From: JACVRW01 sp963835705
Lineage (GTDB): Bacteria > Actinomycetota > Thermoleophilia > Solirubrobacterales > Thermoleophilaceae
NCBI GenBank assembly: GCA_963835705.1
Contig: CAWIGR010000014.1
Location: 95,543-159,542 of the forward strand
Reading direction: 5' to 3'
DNA length: 64,000 bases
The notes below the pieces were generated by a model. That model was not told the DNA's origin, made no database searches, and saw nothing but the letters and a program-made list of their open reading frames with translations. Below, piece after piece: positions 45,744 to 58,262 of this stretch (within the stretch, counting starts at the first letter, position 1; each line of letters begins with the position of its first letter). The position numbers were made by a program, and so were the translations under genes.

Positions 45744-46636
45744 TCAGCCGCAAAGCTCGTCCGCGATCCGGCGACCGGCGGCCGGATCACGGAAGCTCTC
45801 CGTGCCGACCGCGACGCAGACGGCGCCGGCGGCCGAGAAAATCGGCGGCGTGGCGTCCCGAGGCGATGCCGCCCATGCCGATCGCCGGGATTCCGACCGC
45901 CTGCGCGACCGAGGCGACCTGCTCGAGCGCGATGGCGCGCACCGCGGGCCCCGAGACGCCGCCGGTGGTGCCGCCGAGCCATGGTCGCGCCGTGCGCGGG
46001 TCGAGCGCCATGCCCTTCAGGGTGTTGACCAGCGAGACGGCGTCGGCCCCGGCATCCTCGGCGGCTCGCGCCACGGCGGCGGGCTCGTTCGCGTTGGGCG
46101 TGAGCTTCACGATCAGCGGCTTCTCCGTCAGCGGGCGGACCTCCGCCACGGCCCGGGCGGTCTCGGCGGGGTCGGCGCCCATCACCAGGCCCGTCTCCAC
46201 GTTCGGGCAGGACACGTTCAGCTCGATCAGCGCCACCTCGTCGCGCTCCCCGACGCGCTCCACGAGGGTGGCGAGCTCGTCGCGGCTGAAGCCCATCACC
46301 GACACCACCAGCGGCACCGGCAGCTCGGCGAGCTCGGGCAGGTCGCCAGCGAGGAAGCCCTCGAGGCCCTTGTTCGGGAGCCCGATCGAGTTGATCAGCC
46401 CTGCCGGGGTCTCCCACAGGCGCGGCGGCGGGTTCCCCTGGCGCGGCTCGAGCGTGATGGTCTTGGAGACGAAGGCGTGGAAGGGAAAGCGCTCGAGCAG
46501 GGCGTCGCCGAAGGCGCGGCGGGCGGCGATCGCGTCGAAGGTGCCCGAGCCGTTCAGGACCGGGCCGGCGAGGGGCACGCCGCAGAGCTCGAGCGGGCCG
46601 ATCGGGGCCGGGGCGGGCGCCGTTCGTCGCTGTCAA
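45744..46636 (-). CDS. pyrD: dihydroorotate dehydrogenase, catalytic subunit (two frame breaks)
   Basis: FMN-containing class 1B enzyme working with PyrK. NGSGTFDAIAARRAFG, FVSKTITLEPRQGNPPPRL, INSIGLPNKGLEGFL, ELNVSCPNVETGL (catalytic Cys in NVSCPN), VKLTPNANEP, LVNTLKGMALD and IGMGGIASGRHA are present. Frame breaks lie near 46605 (one extra base between the start and ELCGVPLAGPV) and near 45850 (after AADFL); the total leaves two extra bases. TTG 46636 overlaps the pyrK stop (TTGA). Last gene of the pyr operon. Confidence 0.9.
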
Positions 46637-47467
46637 TGGCCCGCCCCGCGAAAGAGAGCCGATTCCAGGGCGTCCGCGTCGAGCACCGGCCCGTCCACGC
46701 AGAGGCGCACGTAGCCCGCCTTGGTGGGCACGACGCAGCCGAAACACGCCCCGAAGCCGCAGGCCATGCCCGACTCGAGCGCCAGTTGGGCGGGGACTTC
46801 TTGATCGGCACACAGGGCCCGCACCGCTTCGAGCATCGCCGGCGGGCCGCAGGCGTATACGGTGACCGCGGGGTCACGGTCGAGCCGCTCGCGAAGAAGG
46901 TCGGTGACGAGGCCGTGATGGCCGACGGAGCCATCGTCGGTGGCGAGCTCGGCCCCGTCGCCGAAGAGCGAGGCCGCTTCGGCATGGGCCGACGAACGGA
47001 AGCCAAGAAGGATGGACGGGGCGCTGCCGGCACGGTCGGGATCGACCCCCTCCCCAGCTAATTCGTCCTGCAGGCACAGGAGCGGCGCCGCCCCGATCCC
47101 GCCGCCCACCAAGAGCGGACGCGTGCCCGCCTCGGCCGGCCGCCAGCCCACGCCCAGCGGGCCCACGAGATGCAGCCCCTCCCCCGCGCCCAGCTCCGCC
47201 AGGCGCTCGGTTCCCGGCCCGATCGCCTCCAGCAGGAAGGAGAGCCGGCCCTCGCGCGCCCGCGCGTGAGAGAAAGCGCGCGGCAGGTAGGGGCGCTCGT
47301 CCCCTCCCCCGCCCCAGCGCTCGGCGGCGGCCAGCATGTAGAACTGCCCCGGCCGCGGGTCCGGCGGGCCGCCGGCGTCGAGCGCGGTGATCAGGGAGTA
47401 CGCGCCCAGCCGTTCGACTGCGGTCACGTGCGCAGTCCGCCGCTCGGGCGGCGCCAGCGTGCGCGGC

Positions 47468-47490
<23 letters not shown>
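46633..47490 (-). CDS. pyrK: dihydroorotate dehydrogenase electron-transfer subunit
   Basis: 285 residues, ferredoxin-reductase-like. FAD/NAD-binding parts include PRPGQFYMLAA, PRAFSHA and LLVGGGIGAAPLLCL; VYACGPPAMLEAV is the NAD motif. The [2Fe-2S] site is the cysteine set in SGMACGFGACFGCVVP plus RLCVDGP. Passes electrons from PyrD to NAD+. GTG 47490 overlaps the carB 3' end by 23 bases. Confidence 0.94.
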
Positions 47491-50555
<3,065 letters not shown>

Positions 50556-50566
<11 letters not shown>

Positions 50567-51666
50567 GCCGTTCGATGAAGCGGTCGAAGAGATGCAGGGC
50601 GTCGTGCGGCCCGGGGCCCGCCTCGGGGTGGTACTGCACGGTGGAGCCGGGCACGTCGCGCAGCACCAGGCCTTCGACGGTGCGGTCGTAGAGGTTGAGC
50701 TGCTGCAGCTCGGCCGCGCCGAAGTCCGTCTCCCAGCGCACCGGCTCGTCGGCTTCGATCGTGCGCTCCCCGCCCGGGCCGAGCACCGCGAAGCCGTGGT
50801 TCTGCGAGGTGATCTCGATCTTGCCGGTCTCGAGGTCCTTGACCGGGTGGTTGGCGCCGCGGTGGCCGAAGGGCAGCTTGTAGGTCTCGAGCCCGACCGC
50901 GCGGCAGAGCAGCTGGTGGCCGAGGCAGATCCCCCAGACCGGCACCTCGCCCACCACCCCGCGCACCGCCTCGACGACATAGTCGAGCGCGGCCGGGTCT
51001 CCCGGGCCGTTGGCGAGGAAGACGGCGTCGGGGTCTTGCGCGAGCAGCTCGTCCGCGGTCACCGTGCAGGGATGCAGCTCCAGGTGCACCCCGCGCTCGC
51101 GCAGGTTGCGCACGATCGAGCTCTTGATGCCGGTGTCGATCGCGATCACGCGCGGGCCGGCGCCCTCGAGCACCTGCGCCTCGCGCGGCGAGACCTCGCG
51201 GGCGAGGTCGAGCCCCGTCATCGAGGGCTGCGCGAGCACCCGCTCGCGGGCCTCGGACTCCGGCACCCCGTCGCCGAACACACCGCCGCGCATCGCGCCC
51301 TTGTCACGGATGTGCCGCACGAGGGCGCGCGTGTCCACGCCCGTCAGGGCGGGCACGCCGCAGTCGCGCAGCCAGGAGAGCCAGCCGCCCTCGGCGTTCG
51401 GGGCGTCCTCGCGGTCCACCCCCTCGCGCATGATCACCGCGCGCGCGTGGATGCGGTCCGACTCCATGTGCGAGCCCGACACGCCGTAGTTCCCGATCAG
51501 CGGGTAGGTGAAGACGATGATCTGGCCGGCGTAGCTCGGGTCGGTGACCGCCTCCTGGTAGCCGGACATCGCGGTGTTGAACACGACCTCGCCCAAACCG
51601 TCGGCCGGGGCGCCCGCCGCGCTCGCCGTCGAAGCGCGAGCCGTCCTCGAGCAGCACGTAGGCCAT
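50556..51666 (-). CDS. carA: carbamoyl-phosphate synthase small subunit (one frame break)
   Basis: Glutamine amidotransferase subunit. The N-terminus MAYVLLEDGSRFDGE is in one frame; the rest, from LGEVVFNTAMSGYQEAVTDP, is in another, so an indel lies near 51615 (length leaves one extra base). The class I triad shows Cys in VWGICLGHQLL and His in TVQYHPEAGPGP. ATG 51666 overlaps the pyrC stop by one base (TAATG). Confidence 0.94.
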
Positions 51667-53031
51667 TACGCCACGGCCCCCAGCGCGAAGGTGCGCTCGC
51701 GATACGCCACGGATCCGGCGGCGACCGTGATCCGCACCCGCCCGGTCAGGCGGCGGCCCGCGAACGCGCAGTTGGCGGAGCGGCTCTCGTAGCCGGCCTC
51801 GCCCACCTCCCACTCGGCGTCGAGGTCGACCAGGCACAGGTTGGCCGGCGCTCCCGCCTCGATGCGCGGCACCGGCAGGCCGAACGGCTCGCCGCCCGCG
51901 GTCATGCGCTCCACCAGCACGCCCAGGTCGATCAGGCCGGGCAGCACCAGCTCCGTGTGCAGCGCCGCGAACGCGGTCTCGAGGCCCGTGACCCCCATCG
52001 GGGCCAGCTCGAAGGGCTGCTCCTTCTCCTCGCGCGCGTGCGGGGCGTGGTCGGTCGCCACGCAGTCGATCACCCCGCTGCGCAGCGCCTCGATCAGCGC
52101 CTGGCGGTCCGGCTCGCCGCGCAGCGGCGGGTTCATCTTGAAGTTCGTGTCGAGCGAGCGCACGGCCTCGTCGGTCAGGACGAGATGGTGCGGGGTGGCC
52201 TCGCACGTCACCCGGGTGCCCGCCGCCTTGGCCCGCTCGATGGCCTCGACGGTCTCGCGCGCCGAGACGTGCTGCACGTGGATCTGCCCGCCCTCGTAGG
52301 CGGCGAGCCCGCAGTCGCGTACCACCTGGACCGACTCCGAGACCGACGGGATCCCGGCCAGGCCGAGCAGCGCCGAGACCTCGCCCTCGTGCATCACGCC
52401 GTCCGCCGACAGCGAGGGGTCCTCCTCGTGCAGCGCCAGCAGGCGCCCCGCGAGGCGCTGGTACTGGAGCGCCTGGCGCATCACTCCCGCGGACCGGACC
52501 GGCAGGCCGTCGTCGGTGAAGCCGGCCGCCCCCGCGCCGGCGAGCTCCGCCATCTCGGTCAGCTGCTCGCCGCGCTGTCCCACGGTGATCGCCGCGAGGA
52601 AGCCGGTCGGGATGCGCGCCTCGGCGCGCGCCCGCTCGCGCAGCGAGCGCAGCACCGGCGCCGAGTCCACCACAGGCGCGGTGTTCGGCTGAGCCAGGAT
52701 CGCGCAGATAGCCGCCGGCCGCTGCGGCGCGGGTGCCGGAGTCGAGGTCCTCCTCGTCCTCCCGGCCGGGCGTGCGCAGGTGCACGTGCGGGTCGACAAA
52801 CCCCGGGAACGCGTGGAGTCCCTCGCCGTCGATCGTCTCGGCGCCCTCGGGCGCGGCGAGGGAGTCGCCCAGCTCGGCAATCTGCCCATCGCGAATCAAC
52901 AGGTCGGCCCGGCCGTCGAGCCCGGCGCGCGGGTCGAGCAGCCGGGCGCCGCGGATGAGCACCGTGGAGGGGCTCACGGGCGCGCGGTCGAGCTCGACCT
53001 CGCGGCGGCCTGTCGCGTCGACCCTGTTCAC
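51666..53031 (-). CDS. pyrC: dihydroorotase (one frame break)
   Basis: Amidohydrolase closing carbamoyl-aspartate to dihydroorotate. Metal motif GFVDPHVHLRTPGRED, then QPNTAPVVDS, VQHVSARETVEAI, CEATPHHLVLTDEA, KMNPPLRGE and ATDHAPHAREEK. The N-terminal 110 residues are in another frame; one extra C near 52710 (within AAAAGGY-CAIL) explains it. GTG 53031 overlaps the pyrB stop (GTGA). Confidence 0.94.
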
Positions 53032-53978
53032 GCCGGCTGAGGCTCCGTCGTCGCGCGGTCGGGCAGGCCGGCGGGCGCGCCTCTGCCGGCCAGCAGCTCG
53101 TACAGCACGGCCATCCGCACCACCACGCCCGACTCCACCTGCTCCACGATCAGGGCCTGGGGCGAGTCGATCACCTCCGCCGCGAGCTCGACGCCGCGGT
53201 TGACGGGCCCGGGGTGCATCAGCAGCTGGTTCGGGCCGAGCCGGCGGCCGTCGATCTGGTACTGCGCGGCGTACTCGCGCAGCGACGGCACGTACGACCC
53301 CGTCATGCGCTCGCGCTGCATCCGCAGCGCGTACACGACGTCCGCCGTGCCGAGCTCGTCGAGCGTGGTGCGCACCTCGCATCCGAGCGCCTCGATCCCG
53401 CGCGGGATCAGCGTCGGCGGCCCGCACACCGTGACCTCGCAGCCCATGCGCGAGAAGGCGAGGATCCCGGAGCGCGCGACGCGGCTGTGCAGCACGTCGC
53501 CCACGATCCAGACGCGCAGCCCTTCGAGCGCGCCCGCCCGCCGCTTGAGCGTGTACAGGTCGAGCAGCGCCTGGGTGGGGTGCTCGTGCTTGCCGTCGCC
53601 GGCGTTGATCACCGCGGCGCGGCTCCAGCGCGCCACGAGCGCGGCGGCGCCGGCGTGCGGCGAGCGGATCACGATCGCGGCGGGGTCGTAGGCCGACAGG
53701 GTCTGGACGGTGTCCTTCAGCGACTCGCCCTTGTCCACCGCGGAGCCGCTCGACTTGATCGACACCAGGTCGGCGCTGAGGCGCTTGGCGGCCAGCTCGA
53801 AGCTCGAGCTGGTGCGCGTGGATGCCTCGTAGAAGAGGTTGATCACCGTGCGGCCGCGCAGCGTGGGGACCTTCTTGATCTCGCGGCCGGACACCTCGGC
53901 GAAGCTCGCGGCGCGGCCGAGGATGCGCTCGATGTCCTCGCGCGTGAGATCGTCGACGGACAGCAGGTGGCGCATCAT
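53028..53978 (-). CDS. pyrB: aspartate carbamoyltransferase catalytic subunit
   Basis: 316 residues. Carbamoyl-phosphate loop FYEASTRTSSSFELAAKRL (Ser53-Thr-Arg-Thr), SGSAVDKGESLKDT, INAGDGKHEHPTQALLD and MHPGPVNRGVE. No regulatory subunit gene is present, as usual in PyrR-controlled operons. ATG 53978 overlaps the pyrR stop (ATGA). Confidence 0.96.
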   Translation of the reverse strand: MMRHLLSVDDLTREDIERILGRAASFAEVSGREIKKVPTLRGRTVINLFYEASTRTSSSFELAAKRLSADLVSIKSSGSAVDKGESLKDTVQTLSAYDPAAIVIRSPHAGAAALVARWSRAAVINAGDGKHEHPTQALLDLYTLKRRAGALEGLRVWIVGDVLHSRVARSGILAFSRMGCEVTVCGPPTLIPRGIEALGCEVRTTLDELGTADVVYALRMQRERMTGSYVPSLREYAAQYQIDGRRLGPNQLLMHPGPVNRGVELAAEVIDSPQALIVEQVESGVVVRMAVLYELLAGRGAPAGLPDRATTEPQPA

Positions 53979-54532
53979 GCGGGCACTCCTTCGGCGATCG
54001 CGACCTCGTCGACGCCGTCGATCTCCTCCACGCGCACGTTCACGCGCTCGCCGCGCGCGGTGGGCAGGTTCTTCCCGACGTAGTCGGGCCGGAAGGGCAG
54101 CTCGCGGTGGCCGCGGTCGGCGAGCACGGCGAGCTGGACGCGCTCGGGGCGGCCGTAGTCGAACAGGGCGTCGATGGCGGCGCGCACGGTGCGCCCGGTG
54201 TAGAGCACGTCGTCCACCAGCACGATCGTGGTGCCCTCGACGGGGAAGTCGACGTGCGAGGCGTGCACCACCGGCTGGGCGGTGGGATCGCGGCGGGCCA
54301 GGTCGTCGCGGTAGAAGCTGATGTCGATGTCCCCGAGCGGCACCGGCTCGCCGACGAGCTCGGCCACCAGGTCGCGCAGGCGCGCGGCCAGCACGGCGCC
54401 GCGACGGTGGATTCCGACGACCGCGAGGCGGGTGGGAGACGGCGAGCTGGCCGTCTTCTCGACGATCTCGTGCGCGATCCGCACCAGCGTCCGCCGCACG
54501 TCCTCTCGGTCGAGGACCGTCTTCTCGCTCAA
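53975..54532 (-). CDS. pyrR: pyr operon regulator / uracil phosphoribosyltransferase PyrR
   Basis: 185 residues. PRPP-binding loop VLVDDVLYTGRTVRAAIDAL, the VGIHRRGAVLA segment and the DISFYRDDLARRDP region are typical of PyrR. It binds UMP and then a hairpin in pyr mRNA. Start TTG 54532 with AAGGAG seven bases upstream. First gene of pyrR-B-C-carA-carB-K-D; its own leader carries the binding hairpin. Confidence 0.95.
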   Translation of the reverse strand: MSEKTVLDREDVRRTLVRIAHEIVEKTASSPSPTRLAVVGIHRRGAVLAARLRDLVAELVGEPVPLGDIDISFYRDDLARRDPTAQPVVHASHVDFPVEGTTIVLVDDVLYTGRTVRAAIDALFDYGRPERVQLAVLADRGHRELPFRPDYVGKNLPTARGERVNVRVEEIDGVDEVAIAEGVPA

Positions 54533-54542
54533 GTCCTGCTCC

Positions 54543-54573
54543 TTCCTGGCCTCACCGGACCGGGTTAAAGGAA
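54543..54573 (-). promoter_or_regulatory. PyrR-binding hairpin in the pyr leader
   Basis: Minus strand: TTCCT (54573-54569) pairs with AGGAA (54547-54543). The apical part TCCGGTGAGGC (54559-54549) fits the PyrR binding-loop consensus UCC-N-G-N-GAGG-Y exactly. The pyrR Shine-Dalgarno AAGGAG (54544-54539) abuts the 3' arm, so PyrR-UMP binding should block translation, as shown for Mycobacterium smegmatis pyr mRNA. Confidence 0.8.
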
Positions 54574-54582
54574 CCTCTCTGC

Positions 54583-54588
54583 AACCTA
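54583..54588 (-). promoter_or_regulatory. candidate -10 box (TAGGTT) of the pyr operon
   Basis: Minus-strand TAGGTT would start transcription near 54576, just ahead of the PyrR hairpin, giving a leader of about 45 bases. No clear -35. Confidence 0.4.
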
Positions 54589-54621
54589 GCACTCCCGCTG
54601 GACGCCACCCTCCCGCGTCGC

Positions 54622-54627
54622 TACCCT
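54622..54627 (+). promoter_or_regulatory. candidate promoter of the small hypothetical gene
   Basis: -10-like TACCCT nine bases before GTG 54637, with TGGACG 17 bases upstream as a fair -35 (54599-54604). Confidence 0.4.
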
Positions 54628-54636
54628 GGGCCCAAG

Positions 54637-54918
54637 GTGACCTCCGAGCGCGCACAGGCGTACGGTCGGTTGATGCGGACTGTCAAGGACGACGGCCCGG
54701 ACGCTCTCACGCCGGCAGGAGTGCGCGCTCGTCAGGGAGGCCGCCGACGCTCTCCTCTTCTGCGACGAGCGCGCCTGGAGCGACGAGGCCCGCGACGGCC
54801 TCACCCGGGTCGGCGAGCTGGCCGGCGACCTGGTCGGCTCGGGCCGCTGGGGCCCGGACCGCGCCGAGCAGCTCTGCGCGACATCGAGTCGTGCGGGCCG
54901 ATGGCGCCGGTGGGCTGA
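54637..54918 (+). CDS. small hypothetical protein (two frame breaks)
   Basis: Reading across two one-base shifts (near 54720 and 54880) gives about 93 residues: TSERAQAYGRLMRTVKDDG, then LVREAADALLFCDERAWSDE, TRVGELAGDLVGSGRWGPDR and a stop after PMAPVG. Helical, acidic, no known domain. It is divergent from the pyr operon. Continuity of a sensible helical protein across both shifts suggests a real gene with sequence errors, but a decayed gene is also possible. Confidence 0.5.
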   Translation: MTSERAQAYGRLMRTVKDDGPDALTPAGVRARQGGRRRSPLLRRARLERRGPRRPHPGRRAGRRPGRLGPLGPGPRRAALRDIESCGPMAPVG

Positions 54919-54920
54919 GC

Positions 54921-54926
54921 TACCTT
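54921..54926 (+). promoter_or_regulatory. candidate -10 box (TACCTT)
   Basis: TACCTT then six bases then GTG 54933: an intact leaderless-type start for a gene that is itself broken. Confidence 0.35.
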
Positions 54927-54932
54927 CCCCGC

Positions 54933-55192
54933 GTGGCAAGGGCAGAGCTCGACGGTCTCGAGCTGCACTACGAGGAGCGCGGGTCGGGAGCGCCGCTGCT
55001 GCTCGTGCCCGGCATACCCGCCGTGGCGAGCGACTGGGCTCCGCTCGCCGAAAGGCTGAGCGCCTCGCGGGCGGGTGATCGCCTACGACAACCGGGGCGA
55101 GCGGGGAGCTCGACGGTGACGCCGGGCCCCTGTTCTTCCTCGAGCGGCCGGAAGAGACCGTTCGTGCGCTCGAGAGCTTCGTCCCTGTCTAA
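54933..55192 (+). pseudogene. alpha/beta hydrolase with large internal deletion
   Basis: The N-terminus of an alpha/beta hydrolase (LDGLELHYEERGSGAPLLLV, PGIPAVASDWAPLAERLS, VIAYDNRG) is followed within a few codons by what looks like the family C-terminus (GPLFFLERPEETVRALESF) and a stop. About 150 residues carrying the nucleophile elbow and the catalytic Asp are missing, and at least two frame shifts occur. Unlike the other shifted genes this one cannot be repaired by single bases, so it is a genuine relic, or an assembly collapse. Confidence 0.6.
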
Positions 55193-55343
55193 GAGGGCTT
55201 TCTCCCTTAAGCACCCGTCAAACGACACGACTTCGGCGAGGAGGTCGTGCACCTCTTGCTCCTACGTTGACACGCGACGTCAGAGACTGGACACTCGCCG
55301 CAGACACTAGCCGCAACGTCTTTGCGCCCTGTGGGAGGCGTGC

Positions 55344-56410
55344 TTGGCCGCTTTCAGCTTGTTGCATCTCGGACATGGCCGCCGCAGCGGGCTGGGCAGG
55401 CGCCTGCTTCCTTGTCTCGCGCTCGTCTCGGTCTTGGGACTGCTGCTCGGCGCCCCCGCCACAGCCGACGCCGCCCGCTTCGTCTTCAAGGGGACTCATC
55501 CCCAGGCGTCGCTCCAGCCCAGCGCAACAGGTAGAGGCCTTGTCACGCTCCAAAGCTGGAACGGCAAGCTCTACAGCGGCTTCGGCGACTACGGTGCCAA
55601 TACGGGGCCGATCGCAGTGACGCCGTTCGACGGTACCCGCTTCGCCTCGGCTCCCGAGCTGAGCGCCGATACCGAGGCGATTTACACGTTCCGGGTGATC
55701 GATGGGAAGCTCTATGCCCCCTCCATCGACACGCGCGTCGGCTCGGACTACGCGGTAGGCACGGACATCGGTCGCTTCGCGAGCTGGAGCAACCCGACCG
55801 TCGTCGGCTCGACGCACGCCTTCGACATCGTGAGCCTGACCGGTTCAGATCTCTGGCTCGTGGGCTCCCAGGGACCCGACGCGGCCGTCTGGCGGAGCCT
55901 CGACGGAGGTGCGAGCTGGGAGAAAGTGCTGGCGGTCGGGCCGGTGAGCGGTATCGCCGGTGATTTCGCCCGCTTCTATGGCGCCGGTGTCTACCAGAGC
56001 AAGCTCTACGTTCAAGCGAGGGACTTCTACGGCCGGCGCACCCAACCTCCAAGGTCTTCGACGGAACGAGCTGGTCGGATGGGCCGAGCCTCGGGACGTT
56101 CAACCACGCGGAGGTCTTTGCCGGCAGACTGGTCTACCACGGGGGAGTGCACGCTGGATGGTCCGCCAACTTCCTCAAGGCCTTCGACGGTGTGACCGCC
56201 CAGGTCGTGTTGCCCTCGCCGATATACGACTTCAAGATCGACGGCAACACGATCTACACGCTCGCCAACGATGGGCAAGTCAGGAAGAGCCGCGACCTCG
56301 TCACTTGGAGGAGTGTCGCAACGGCTCCCCTTACTTCCCAGAGCATCGCCGTCTTCAAGGGGTCGGTGTACGTGGGTGGGACGGACTCGAGCCTCTACAA
56401 GCTGCGGTAG
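55344..56410 (+). CDS. secreted beta-propeller-like protein (one frame break)
   Basis: About 355 residues. TTG 55344 has GGGAGG six bases upstream. A signal peptide (RRLLPCLALVSVLGLLLGAP, cut near ATADA) precedes repeated units such as LVTLQSWNGKLYSGFGDYG, IYTFRVIDGKLYAPSID, GSDLWLVGSQGPDAAVWRSL and FKGSVYVGGTDSSLYKLR. The repeats, with aromatic and Gly-rich turns, resemble sialidase/BNR or Kelch-type propeller blades. The frame shifts near 56040. Base composition is less GC-biased than the neighbours, hinting at transfer. Ligand unknown. Confidence 0.6.
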
Positions 56411-56437
56411 GGCAGACGGTCCCTCAGTCGTTCCCGG

Positions 56438-57409
56438 TCAGGGCACCGGGTCGGGCGCGGCGGCCTCCACCCGCTCCGGTGGCCGCTCCGACGCCTTCAC
56501 GTGCACCGGCTCGCCGCGCTCGGGGAACGGGATCTCGATGCGGTCGAAGTCGCGCGGCACGACCGTGTTCTCGAACGCGGCGCGGGCCTCCTCCCTCACC
56601 TCGCGGCCGCCGTAGCGGGGCGACACGTGCGTGAGGGCCAGCATCGTGACCCGCGCCGCGGCGGCCAGCTCGGCGGCTCCGAGCGCCGTCGAGTGGCGGG
56701 TCTCCCGCGCGCGCTCGGCCTCGTCCTCGAGCAGGGTGGCCTCGTGCACGAGCAGGTCGGCCTCGTGGGCGACCAGGCGCGTCATCTCGCACGGCATCGT
56801 GTCGCCCGCCAGGACGAGCTTTCGCCCGCGGCGCGGCTCGCCCATCACCTGGCCGGGCCGCACGCCGTTCACGGTCTCGCCGCGCTGGAGCCGGCCGAAG
56901 TCCGGGCCGGGCGTCACGCCGAGGCTCTGGGCGCGCTCGGGGTCGAACACGCCCGGGCGCGGAAGCTCGACCAGCGCGTAGCCGAGCGCGAGGCCGCGGT
57001 GGTCGACCTCGTACGCCGCCAGCCGGTAGCCGTCGCGCTCGAGCTCGTCGTTCGGCTCGAGCTCGACGAGCGAGACCGCGAACGGCAGCCGGCCGACGAT
57101 CGGGCCGAGCAGGCGCCAGAACGCGCCGAGGCCGGGCGGGCCGTAGATCGTCAGCGGCCGTTCGCGCTGGCGCAGCGCGAACGACTTGAGCATGCCGGGC
57201 AGGCCGAGCACGTGGTCGGCGTGGAAGTGGGTCAGGAACAGCTCCTCGAAGTCGACCAGCCCGATCGAGCGCATCAGCTGCCGCTGCGTGCCCTCGCCGC
57301 AGTCGAACAGCAGCCGCTCGCCGCCGCGCCGGACGACCGTGGCGGGCAGCCCGCGCCGGGCCGACGGCGCGGCGCCCGCGGTACCGACGAAGAGGACGTC
57401 GAGGTCCAT
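56438..57409 (-). CDS. rnz: ribonuclease Z (tRNase Z)
   Basis: 323-residue metallo-beta-lactamase-fold endonuclease trimming tRNA 3' ends. VGTAGAAPSARRGLPATVVR, LFDCGEGTQRQLM, the zinc motif H61-F-H63-A-D65-H66 in LTHFHADHVLGLPG, and YEVDHRGLALGYAL, VLAGDT, LLVHEATLLEDEA and TALTHVSPRY-type motif LALTHVSPRYGG are all present. ATG 57409 lies five bases after the nucleotidyltransferase stop. The tRNA substrate it needs (no encoded CCA) is exemplified by tRNA-Arg at 58796. Confidence 0.95.
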   Translation of the reverse strand: MDLDVLFVGTAGAAPSARRGLPATVVRRGGERLLFDCGEGTQRQLMRSIGLVDFEELFLTHFHADHVLGLPGMLKSFALRQRERPLTIYGPPGLGAFWRLLGPIVGRLPFAVSLVELEPNDELERDGYRLAAYEVDHRGLALGYALVELPRPGVFDPERAQSLGVTPGPDFGRLQRGETVNGVRPGQVMGEPRRGRKLVLAGDTMPCEMTRLVAHEADLLVHEATLLEDEAERARETRHSTALGAAELAAAARVTMLALTHVSPRYGGREVREEARAAFENTVVPRDFDRIEIPFPERGEPVHVKASERPPERVEAAAPDPVP

Positions 57410-57414
57410 GGTCC

Positions 57415-57939
57415 CTATGTTGACTGCGGCGCCTCGCGCTCGAGCTCTTCGTCGCTCGCGAGTGAGCGCCCCGATGTCGTCGAGGTCGATGTCCCGGCCC
57501 GCCACGCGCTTCATCCGGATGAGGTCGTCGAGCCCCGCTACCGCGACCGTTCTGCCGTCGATCTCGGTCTCGACCGCCCGCTCACGAAGCTCGTCGTAGG
57601 AGCGAGGAGCGCCGTGGGTGAGCGCGACGTTCATGAGATCAAGGCGCCCGTACACGTCATCAGCGGCACGAGAGGCGCTCGCTTCAGCAGATGCGGGTCG
57701 GTCACGTCGACGGGGCGGTCCGCACGGAGCAGTTGGGCACCGAGGGCGGCCAGGGCCTCGCTGAGCCGGCTGAGGTTCACGAGGTCCGGCCGGGGCATCA
57801 CGTCAAGGTCCTTGGTGGAACGACCATGGCCGTGTGCCTGCACCGCAACGCCTCCGACGACCACGAACTCGACGCCGTGCTCGGCCAGCGCCAAGAGGAT
57901 CGCGCGCGGATCGAAGATGGGCTCAGGCGGCCCGGCCAT
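57415..57939 (-). CDS. nucleotidyltransferase-fold protein, toxin-like (two frame breaks)
   Basis: About 174 residues. VEFVVVGGVAVQAHGHGRST followed by KDLDVMPRPDL gives the GG-x-A/V and D-x-D-like signature of the AbiEii/DUF6036 group of minimal nucleotidyltransferases. The C-terminal part (YGRLDLMNVALTHG, RAVETEIDGRTVAVAGLDDL, IRMKRVAGRDIDLDDI) is typical, where K-R in RMKR is conserved. Shifts lie near 57655 and 57465. ATG 57939 overlaps the HTH gene by 17 bases. The pair resembles two-gene toxin-antitoxin modules; the toxic activity is not shown by the sequence. Confidence 0.7.
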
Positions 57940-58262
57940 GCTTGTGCCGCCGCACGCCCACGGCGAGCTCGCTCGCGAGCTTGTCGAAGGCGAGACCGCT
58001 CTCCAGGCGCGCCTCCGGCGACGTCCGCCGCATGGCGAGCAGGTCCGCCGCGTCGTATCGGCTCGCGACGGGGCGAGACGTCAGCTCGGGCTCCTCCCCC
58101 ATCGCGATCATCAGCGAGCGCAGCCGCGGCCAGGTGACCTCCTCGTCGCCGCGCTCGATGCGGGCGATCGCGCTCTGGCTGGTGCCGGCGCGCAGGGCGA
58201 GCCGGCGCTGGCTCAGGCGCTTGCGCTCGCGTGTGGATCGGACCAGCTTCTGCGGGAGTCAT
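57923..58262 (-). CDS. XRE-type helix-turn-helix protein, antitoxin-like (one frame break)
   Basis: About 112 residues. RKRLSQRRLALRAGTSQSAI, then ARIERGDEEVTWPRLRSLM is an XRE helix-turn-helix; the C-terminal half (DAADLLAMRRTSPEARLESG, KLASELAVG) would contact the partner. Start ATG 58262 overlaps the phosphoesterase stop (ATGA); an extra G near 58246 separates it from the HTH frame. Upstream of the nucleotidyltransferase on the same strand, the normal order for such pairs. Confidence 0.7.

Noticed and set aside
45131..46813. 560-codon minus-strand frame read as one protein
   Set aside because: Only its last 116 codons are real (mihF); the rest is out of frame over pyrD.
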